Below, one piece after another: positions 6,981 through 12,411 of a stretch of DNA of 12,411 nt. The notes beneath the pieces are model-generated. The model had not been told where the DNA came from. It worked only from the letters and a program-made list of their open reading frames with translations, and did not search any database. The stretch's first letter is position 1. Each line of letters begins with the position of its first letter. The position numbers were made by a program, and so were the translations under genes. Source of the DNA: Mageeibacillus sp. UBA5770 (GTDB lineage: Bacteria > Bacillota_A > Clostridia > Saccharofermentanales > Saccharofermentanaceae); NCBI GenBank assembly GCA_002418705.1, contig DIEQ01000065.1, positions 14,986-27,396 of the forward strand. Reading direction: 5' to 3'.

Positions 6981-8495
6981 ATGAAGACTTGGAAAAATTT
7001 GATCGTCCCTGCCGTGATTCTGGCAATACTTGTCGCGGGACTTGTTATTTATAATTATGCCCTGAAGGACAGGCTTGATCCGCAGGCTGACACGACTGAG
7101 ACTTCTGCAATCGGTGAATACGTCTTTAGCTATGATCCGGGTGATATTGCCGACATCAAAGTTCTAAAAAGTGACGGTACCGGCTACTCTGTTTATTCAA
7201 GCGGATCTGCGGAAGATGGTTCAGTGGTATGGAGCTATGGCAGTGACAGTGAAGATTTTTCAGGCTACCATTTTTCGCAGACTAATCTCTCCGCATTTGT
7301 AAGCATTATGTCAAAATTCGAAACGGTTGAGTTTATTACGGATAAGGTAGATACGCTGTCAGAATATGGTCTCGACAAACCAGAGTATACACTTACATAT
7401 ACTCTTTCATCCGGTGAATCGCATACAGTTTTCATCGGCAGTCAGTCTTACGACGGCAGCACGGTATACTGTACACTCGATAATTCCGGGATCATCGCAA
7501 CCACATATGTTATCAAGGCAAAGACCTGCGAAGCTGCCCTGATAGATTTCCTGGATCTGGCAATTACATCTTTCAGTACAGCGGATGTTGCCGGTGTATC
7601 CTTTAAACGTGCCGAAGATAATCTTGATCTGAATGTAGCCGGACAACTCGTTCTGACAGCTGACGGATCATCATCCGAATTCGGATGGCAGGTACAAAGC
7701 CCGTTCAATATTGAAGCAAGCACAACGTTCGGTACTCTGATGGATTCCGTCCTCGGGCTGTCAGCGACTTCTTATGCAGAACTGAAAACAGATGACTATT
7801 CAAAATACGGACTGGACCAGCCGGCGTATACTTTTGACATCACGCTTACTAGCGGAAAAAAGCTGCAGATTATGCTCTCAAGGGACATGGGCGGGATCTA
7901 CTACGGCGTAACGACAGAATCTCCGGCTGTTTTCGTTTTGGGTACGTCTGCTTTGACAGGTCTTCAGACACCACTGATTGAACTGATTGATCCTTATCTG
8001 TCCTATGAATTCATCGCTAATGTTTCGCATGTCGAAGCTGATTTCCCTGAAGGCAGTTTTTCAATGGACATGAACGTTGCCAGGGGGGCAAAGATAGCCG
8101 ATCCGGATTCCGAAGTTTCGGTCGATGGCATCCCGGCGAAAATTACGGACAGTTCAAAGAGGTCGTACTTTGCCGTCTTGTATGAAGCAATCGTCTGTAT
8201 GAATATTTCTGACTTCGATTTTGACGCAGAACCCATAAATACGAACGATATTTCGGTCGGAATTACGCGCTGGGACGGCAGTCAAATAATAATAAGTCTT
8301 GCGGAGAAGGACGAAAATACGTATTATGCATTTATAGATGGTGAGTATCATGGATTTCTTGTATCCAAAGATGAGGTTTACAGGGATAATGGCACCAATT
8401 TATATGATTATGGAGCATGGGCTGCTTATGAACGGCTCATGGAAGCCATTGACGGCGATGACGGCAGTGGTATATATGTTATATCTGACTCATAA
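6981..8495 (+). CDS. Membrane-anchored DUF4340 protein with three apparent repeat modules
   Basis: This 504-residue protein has one N-terminal membrane helix (about residues 7-26) and is otherwise predicted to lie outside the membrane. Two DUF4340 modules are evident from YGLDKPEYTLTYTLSSG (starting 129) and YGLDQPAYTFDITLTSG (starting 276). A more diverged third copy appears around residues 345-475: its ISVGITRWDGSQIIISL falls at the equivalent position, about 145 residues after the second, though the YGLD element is lost. Each module begins with a similar pattern (DIADIKVLKSD, DVAGVSFKRAE, NVSHVEADFPE). DUF4340 genes often follow gldG-like genes, and their molecular function is not known. 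Aromatic residues and Asp/Ser/Gly-rich loops would suit binding to an extracellular polymer or protein, but nothing proves it. The gene begins 18 bases after the GldG-like gene behind GGGGAT (6971-6976). Confidence 0.88.
   Translation: MKTWKNLIVPAVILAILVAGLVIYNYALKDRLDPQADTTETSAIGEYVFSYDPGDIADIKVLKSDGTGYSVYSSGSAEDGSVVWSYGSDSEDFSGYHFSQTNLSAFVSIMSKFETVEFITDKVDTLSEYGLDKPEYTLTYTLSSGESHTVFIGSQSYDGSTVYCTLDNSGIIATTYVIKAKTCEAALIDFLDLAITSFSTADVAGVSFKRAEDNLDLNVAGQLVLTADGSSSEFGWQVQSPFNIEASTTFGTLMDSVLGLSATSYAELKTDDYSKYGLDQPAYTFDITLTSGKKLQIMLSRDMGGIYYGVTTESPAVFVLGTSALTGLQTPLIELIDPYLSYEFIANVSHVEADFPEGSFSMDMNVARGAKIADPDSEVSVDGIPAKITDSSKRSYFAVLYEAIVCMNISDFDFDAEPINTNDISVGITRWDGSQIIISLAEKDENTYYAFIDGEYHGFLVSKDEVYRDNGTNLYDYGAWAAYERLMEAIDGDDGSGIYVISDS
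7672..7687 (+). repeat. Perfect 16-bp palindrome inside the DUF4340 gene
   Basis: CATCCGAATTCGGATG reads identically on both strands. It lies inside coding sequence (around SSEFGW) and has no loop, so it would make a poor RNA hairpin. It is noted as a sequence feature only. Confidence 0.6.
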
Positions 8496-8510
8496 GAAAG
8501 GGTACACATA

Positions 8511-9683
8511 ATGCCTTCAACAGAAACAGACAGTAGACGCAAAAAGAGATCTGCCAAAAAACGGCGGTCTCTTTTGCCGCTTCTTGTTTTCTTTATTCTT
8601 GTATTAATGGCGGCTTCCGGAGTATTGATTTACCTTGTAAGAAACCACCTCGAAGCTGCGGTCGGTGTCGATACTACGACACGCCTGTCGGCGCAAAGTG
8701 GGTTTTCATGCGAATATTCAGAAGCGCAGAAGCTCTATCCATTTTCAAACGGTGTTCTGAAAGTTACAGCTACGCGTGTTGCCTACCTTTCTATGACAGG
8801 CTCTGAAGTCTATGGAGTCGATATAGAAATGGATCATCCGTTTTGTGTCATCCGCGGTGATTATGCTCTTGTTGCTGATTCGGGCGGGTACTTCTGTGCT
8901 CTTTTGAATGAAAAGGGATTAGTTTATGAAAAACAAATGACGGGCGCGATCAGTTTTGGAGCATTGTCGCCTGATGGCCTTGCCGGCCTGATTATGGAGC
9001 AGCAGGACACTAAAGGTGCCGTATATCTTCTTGACGCTGCCGGAGAGTTCCTGGCGCAGTGGAACTCCGTTGAGTCCGGGTATCCCGTATCTATCTCCTT
9101 TGCACCTGACCGGGCAGTTGTCAATATAGCCCTGGTAGATACAGACGGCTCATCCATGCAGCCGCATCTAAAGCAGATTGGCCTTCCGACCGGCGATCAG
9201 GACAGGAAGGCGAAGGATCTTGCCCTGTATTCACCTGATGTATCTTCGATTCTGTCGAGTGTTTCTTACATAGGCAGTGACATGACGGTATTGGCCGGTA
9301 TTTCAGATGTGCTATGCTTTAACAATGGAGAGATCAAGACACTTTCGACCTCATACGGGCAGATATTCAGCGTATTCTCCGTTGCTGAAGGTGTTGCGGT
9401 TATTTATACCGATGGACTGGGTCAGGAAATCCGGATGGAATATTTACGTTCTGATTTTCAGCGCGGAAATTCAATTGTTCTGGGCAATACATTTGTAGAT
9501 GCCTCAACAATAGACTCAAAAGTGGTCATAGCTGTAGATGACAGGATACTAATGGTTGATGCGGCATCGCTGACTATTGAAAAGTCAGTAACTGTAGATC
9601 AGGATATCCTTCAGGTTGGTATACAAAAAGATGGTACAGTGATGGCAGTCACCGCTGACAGTGTCCGGAAACTTGCGCTGTAA
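8511..9683 (+). CDS. Membrane-anchored probable beta-propeller protein (DUF5711-like)
   Basis: This 390-residue protein has a highly basic N-terminus (RRKKRSAKKRR, residues 9-19) and a single membrane helix at about 21-43, so by the positive-inside rule the rest lies outside. The body is a series of short beta-rich repeats of 40-50 residues in the WD40/PQQ style: GVLKVTATRVAYLSMTGSEV, RGDYALVADSGGYFCALLN, GAVYLLDAAGEFLAQW, ISDVLCFNNGEIKTL, DRILMVDAASLTIEKSV. These fit a beta-propeller and resemble what I know as DUF5711. No enzyme motif is visible. Its gene follows the DUF4340 gene by 15 bases with GAAAGGG (8497-8503) as ribosome binding site, making it the fifth gene of the ABC cluster. It may act as a scaffold or sensor in the same complex; this is inferred from context only. 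Confidence 0.82.
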   Translation: MPSTETDSRRKKRSAKKRRSLLPLLVFFILVLMAASGVLIYLVRNHLEAAVGVDTTTRLSAQSGFSCEYSEAQKLYPFSNGVLKVTATRVAYLSMTGSEVYGVDIEMDHPFCVIRGDYALVADSGGYFCALLNEKGLVYEKQMTGAISFGALSPDGLAGLIMEQQDTKGAVYLLDAAGEFLAQWNSVESGYPVSISFAPDRAVVNIALVDTDGSSMQPHLKQIGLPTGDQDRKAKDLALYSPDVSSILSSVSYIGSDMTVLAGISDVLCFNNGEIKTLSTSYGQIFSVFSVAEGVAVIYTDGLGQEIRMEYLRSDFQRGNSIVLGNTFVDASTIDSKVVIAVDDRILMVDAASLTIEKSVTVDQDILQVGIQKDGTVMAVTADSVRKLAL

Positions 9684-9697
9684 AGCGTAAAAAAAGC

Positions 9698-9704
9698 AGG
9701 AGGT
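9698..9704 (+). promoter_or_regulatory. Ribosome binding site directing a TTG start
   Basis: AGGAGGT lies eight bases before the TTG at 9713. It is a near-perfect Shine-Dalgarno sequence and compensates for the weak start codon. It supports starting the CYTH protein at TTG, which places the ExExK motif at residues 2-6. Confidence 0.8.
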
Positions 9705-9712
9705 ATAGGTTT

Positions 9713-10354
9713 TTGGAAACAGAATTAAAACTTCGTTTTTCTTCTCTTGAAGAAATGACGGAGTTGTGGAGCTCGGAATGGTTTAGCGATATTCTAATTC
9801 CTAACTCGGAAAAAACTGAGTATTATGACACGAAGTATTATGAAACAAAGGATCGTTCGCTCCTTGATCTGAGTGCGAGCATCCGTGTCCGCGCTATCCG
9901 TGACGGCGACTATGTTCATACCGTCAAAGTCGGCGGTACGAGCAGGGATGGTCTTCATCAGAGATATGAATGGAATCTTGAGACGGACGAAGATGAATTT
10001 GATGCAGATCTTTTCGCGAAACACGCCGTATCCGACGGTGATCCTTCTGAGATCCTTGAGGAAGTTCTCACTGCCATTTCAGGAAAAGAATTGAGTATGA
10101 TCTGCAGGACAAGCTTTGAGAGAACTATGTCTCTGGCAGGATTTGGTGACAGCCTCCTTGAAGTTTGTTTTGACAACGGAACACTGTTTGCCAGAACGGA
10201 ACAGGAAAAGCTGTGCGAACTTGAAATTGAACTTAAGCAGGGTGATGTGAGAGACGTCATTGCCTTAGGCGATGAAATTATTGCGCAGACCCATGCTGTC
10301 AGGGATGACCGCGGCAAATATGCCCGCTGTCTTGCCCTGCTTGATATCCAATGA
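9713..10354 (+). CDS. CYTH-domain protein (triphosphatase/class IV adenylate cyclase family)
   Basis: This 213-residue cytoplasmic protein belongs to the CYTH superfamily, a metal-dependent tunnel fold acting on triphosphates (inorganic triphosphate, thiamine triphosphate or ATP). The defining ExExK motif is at the extreme N-terminus: E2, E4, K6. Further expected residues are YYDT (37-40), R58 and R60 in IRVR, K72 in TVK, R84 and E86 in QRYEW, E171, E173 and K175 in ELEIELKQGD, and K202 near the end. It starts at TTG, not ATG, behind AGGAGGT; an ATG further in would remove the ExExK motif and break the enzyme. No CHAD domain is fused. By family, inorganic triphosphatase is the likeliest activity, but cyclase or thiamine triphosphatase activity cannot be excluded. 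Its stop codon overlaps the start of the next gene (ATGA, 10351-10354). Confidence 0.88.
   Translation: METELKLRFSSLEEMTELWSSEWFSDILIPNSEKTEYYDTKYYETKDRSLLDLSASIRVRAIRDGDYVHTVKVGGTSRDGLHQRYEWNLETDEDEFDADLFAKHAVSDGDPSEILEEVLTAISGKELSMICRTSFERTMSLAGFGDSLLEVCFDNGTLFARTEQEKLCELEIELKQGDVRDVIALGDEIIAQTHAVRDDRGKYARCLALLDIQ
10351..10354 (+). other. ATGA stop/start overlap between the CYTH and BaiN-like genes
   Basis: The TGA stop (10352-10354) and ATG start (10351-10353) share bases, and no good Shine-Dalgarno sequence precedes the ATG. This is the usual signature of termination-reinitiation coupling. Confidence 0.85.
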
Positions 10355-11673
10355 GCACGGATTCTGCGATAGATTCCCAAAAACAGATTGAAGTCGCTGT
10401 TATAGGAGGCGGAGCTTCCGGAATGGCGGCCGCCATATTTGCGCAAAAAACGTTCACTGAAAAGTATTCCCGGAAAGGGTCTGTTACGATTTTTGAACGT
10501 AATGACCGCGTAGGCAAAAAACTGCTTATGACTGGCAACGGGCGCTGCAATCTGACAAATCTTGAAGCAGATATGTTCCATTTCCATGGGAATGATGTTC
10601 GTTTTTCAAAAGGCGCTTTGCTTCGATTCCCTCCGGAAAAGATTATTTCTTTCTTCGAGGAAATCGGTGTCATATGCACCGTTGATGAGACTCAAAAGGT
10701 ATATCCCATGAGTCTTCATGCTGCTTCCGTACTGGATTCACTGCGGCTTTCTATGGATGACCTGGGCATCCAGGTCAGAACCGGTGTCCAGGTTACGGAT
10801 ATATCCGCTGATAAAAATGGATTTATAATTTCACTTTCAGATAAAAGCAGTTACAGAGCCTCAAGCGTTATTATTGCTGCAGGCGGCATGTGTGCTCCGG
10901 CAACCGGATCTGACGGAAACGGATACAGGCTTCTGACGAAGTTCTCCCATAAGCTTTATAATCCGATTCCGTCAATTGTTCAGCTTAAAACCGATACGAA
11001 GTTCTGCAAACCCCTGTCCGGCAACAAAATCCAGGGATCAGCAGCCCTTTATATCAGCAATCGAAAAATCAGGGAAGAAGCCGGTGAAATCCTGTTTACA
11101 GACTATGGTCTGTCAGGTCCTCCAATTCTGCAGCTATCCGGTTATGTATCGCGCGCTGTCGCCGATACATCGAAAAGTGATCCTGCCTCCCGGATTCAGG
11201 TGTGTATTGATTTTCTTCCTGAATATTCAATTGATGAAGTTCGTACCATGATGTTTCTTCGCAGGAATTCCTTTGGCAATCGTAGACTTGATGATTTCCT
11301 CACGGGATTATTTCACAAGAGGCTTGCTCTCGGGCTGCTTCGGGAAGCAACAGATAAGCCTATGTCTGCCTTGGTATCGTCTCTTTCCGACAAGGAAATA
11401 GAATCCCTTTCAGCTGCATGTAAATCTTTATATATAAAAGTGACGGGAACCATGCCTTTTGCCAATGCACAGACAACGGCCGGCGGTATTTCCACGTCTG
11501 ATTTTGATCCTTCAACGCTTGCATCCGCAAAATGCCCCGGGCTTTTTGCATGCGGTGAAGTCCTTGATATAGACGGGGACTGCGGCGGGTATAATCTGCA
11601 GTGGGCCTGGGCATCCGGATTTCTTGCCGGAAGCAGCGCTGCTCAATATGTTATAAAAGAGAAAAACGTATGA
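10351..11673 (+). CDS. BaiN/HI0933-family NAD(P)/FAD-dependent oxidoreductase
   Basis: This 440-residue flavoprotein belongs to the HI0933-like family, which includes BaiN, a reductase proposed to act in clostridial bile acid 7-dehydroxylation. Most members have no proven substrate. The N-terminal dinucleotide-binding fold has GGGASG (19-24) and the ribose-binding acidic E49, followed by the family hallmark KKLLMTGNGRCNLTN (56-70). The C-terminal part has GGIS (378-381) and the FAD-contacting CGEVLDIDGDCGGYNLQWA (401-419). The length is normal and all key segments are intact. The ATG overlaps the stop of the CYTH gene in the form ATGA and has no clear Shine-Dalgarno sequence, so translation is probably coupled. 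The naming reflects the family; nothing else here points to bile acid metabolism, so a general redox role is safer. Confidence 0.93.
   Translation: MSTDSAIDSQKQIEVAVIGGGASGMAAAIFAQKTFTEKYSRKGSVTIFERNDRVGKKLLMTGNGRCNLTNLEADMFHFHGNDVRFSKGALLRFPPEKIISFFEEIGVICTVDETQKVYPMSLHAASVLDSLRLSMDDLGIQVRTGVQVTDISADKNGFIISLSDKSSYRASSVIIAAGGMCAPATGSDGNGYRLLTKFSHKLYNPIPSIVQLKTDTKFCKPLSGNKIQGSAALYISNRKIREEAGEILFTDYGLSGPPILQLSGYVSRAVADTSKSDPASRIQVCIDFLPEYSIDEVRTMMFLRRNSFGNRRLDDFLTGLFHKRLALGLLREATDKPMSALVSSLSDKEIESLSAACKSLYIKVTGTMPFANAQTTAGGISTSDFDPSTLASAKCPGLFACGEVLDIDGDCGGYNLQWAWASGFLAGSSAAQYVIKEKNV
11670..11673 (+). other. ATGA stop/start overlap between the two flavoprotein genes
   Basis: TGA (11671-11673) closes the BaiN-like gene and ATG (11670-11672) opens the COG2509-type gene. 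An A/G-rich run (AAAAGAGAAAAA, 11656-11667) is the only upstream purine stretch. Confidence 0.85.
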
Positions 11674-12411
11674 GACTGGAAACGACATTGTCTTTTAGCC
11701 TCGATGAATATAGCCGACTTCCTGATTCCGTAAATAATATGGGAGCACAAGATACCGATGCCGCCCATACAAAGGAAAAAGACCTGTTAATTCCTGCCTT
11801 TCGATCCCTTAAAAAGCCGGTTTCACCGAAAGTCCGGTGTATAATCCTTAAAAAATCAATTGATGCGAGAAAAAAATCACAGATACGCATTACTTTCCGT
11901 GTTTGCCTGACGGATGAAACCGATAAGACAGACGGTCGCTCAATTAAAGCCCCCGTTATATTGCCGGACAATCCTCGTCCAGTGGTCATCGGATTTGGTC
12001 CGGCCGGAATGATGGCCGGGCTGATGCTTGCCAGAAACGGACTCTGTCCGATTATTATCGAGCGTGGCTGCATGGTAGATAAACGTGCACGGGATGTTGA
12101 GCAGTATTTTTCTACGGGGAAACTCATTTTGCATTCAAACGTCCAGTTCGGAGAAGGCGGTGCAGGAACTTTTTCCGATGGAAAGCTGAGTACAGGCGTC
12201 TCTGATATCAGGCGTTCTTTCATACTTGAAACTTTTGTCGGTGCCGGTGCCCCTCCTGAAATCATATATCTGTCCCACCCTCACGTGGGAACGGACCGGC
12301 TGAGGGAAGTTGTGATGAATATTCGCAGTGAAATCCAGTCGCTTGGCGGTACAGTTCTTTTCGAGCGTCAGGTTACCGGATTTTATCGGGCTAATTCGTC
12401 TGTAAAAGGGG
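11670..12411 (+). CDS. COG2509-type FAD-dependent dehydrogenase, N-terminal part (3' end outside window)
   Basis: The frame is open from the ATG at 11670 to the right edge, giving the first 247 residues of a flavoprotein that is usually 450-550 residues long. Residues 1-100 form the N-terminal extension typical of this family, with the hallmark SIDARKK at 63-69. The FAD-binding fold follows: GFGPAG at 108-113 and E131-R132-G133 at the end of the second strand. FGEGGAGTFSDGKL (160-173) and HPHVGTDRL (203-211) are strongly diagnostic. The Ser/Asp/Thr-rich stretch near residues 18-37 looks like a local insertion. The function of the family is not established. Its ATG overlaps the stop of the BaiN-like gene (ATGA, 11670-11673), the second such overlap in a row. 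It is clearly distinct from the preceding flavoprotein, so this is not a recent tandem duplication. Confidence 0.93.
   Translation, partial: MRLETTLSFSLDEYSRLPDSVNNMGAQDTDAAHTKEKDLLIPAFRSLKKPVSPKVRCIILKKSIDARKKSQIRITFRVCLTDETDKTDGRSIKAPVILPDNPRPVVIGFGPAGMMAGLMLARNGLCPIIIERGCMVDKRARDVEQYFSTGKLILHSNVQFGEGGAGTFSDGKLSTGVSDIRRSFILETFVGAGAPPEIIYLSHPHVGTDRLREVVMNIRSEIQSLGGTVLFERQVTGFYRANSSVKG

Noticed and set aside
7672..7687. The 16-bp palindrome as a regulator binding site
   Set aside because: It lies deep inside the DUF4340 coding sequence, far from any promoter, and is explained by codon choice as easily as by function.
10351..11673. Evidence for a bile acid 7-dehydroxylation locus
   Set aside because: Only the family name BaiN points there; no other bai-type gene is present and HI0933-like proteins are widespread.
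11651..12265. Minus-strand open frame of 204 codons at the right end
   Set aside because: It is antisense to the COG2509-type flavoprotein, whose hallmark motifs are intact on the + strand.
10351..12411. Tandem duplication of one flavoprotein gene
   Set aside because: The two proteins share only the generic FAD-binding fold; their diagnostic motifs belong to different families.

Overview
The window looks like a chromosomal segment from a Gram-positive Clostridia-type bacterium, probably near the Oscillospiraceae/Ruminococcaceae. This rests on the clostridial flavour of the GroEL tail, the AGGAGG-type ribosome binding sites, the moderate GC content, and the combination of a UMF1 transporter, a bacterial acyl-ACP thioesterase, a GldA/GldF/GldG-like ABC cluster with a DUF4340 protein, and BaiN-type and COG2509-type flavoproteins. 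The assignment is inference; no rRNA or other marker is present. All genes read on the + strand. No gene-free stretch reaches 300 bases, and I see no tRNA, rRNA, CRISPR array, insertion sequence or prophage gene.

Region 1 (1-1186) starts inside the 3' end of groEL, which closes at a strong intrinsic terminator (512-545). A small two-helix membrane protein of unknown function follows. Region 2 (1277-3523) holds a UMF1-family major facilitator transporter and a FatA-like acyl-ACP thioesterase with an intact D-N-H active-site motif. They are separated by only 54 bases and may be cotranscribed.

Region 3 (about 3620-9683) is the most interesting part. After a 173-base gap with a perfect TATAAT box come five closely spaced genes: an ABC ATPase (GldA-like), a six-helix ABC-2 permease (GldF-like), a membrane-anchored GldG/ABC_transp_aux protein, a membrane-anchored protein that appears to be built of three DUF4340 modules, and a membrane-anchored probable beta-propeller (DUF5711-like). 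Together they look like one envelope complex: a cytoplasmic motor, a membrane channel and three large extracytoplasmic proteins. Bacteroidota homologues of the first three (GldA, GldF, GldG) are linked to gliding motility. No gliding or type IX secretion gene is present here, so the role of the cluster is open.

Region 4 (9713-12411) is a tightly packed run: a CYTH-domain phosphohydrolase/cyclase-family protein with a TTG start, then a BaiN/HI0933-family flavoprotein, then a COG2509-type FAD-dependent protein that runs off the window. The three are joined by two successive ATGA stop/start overlaps, which suggests translational coupling. With only 29 bases between the propeller gene and the CYTH gene and no terminator seen, regions 3 and 4 may form one long operon.
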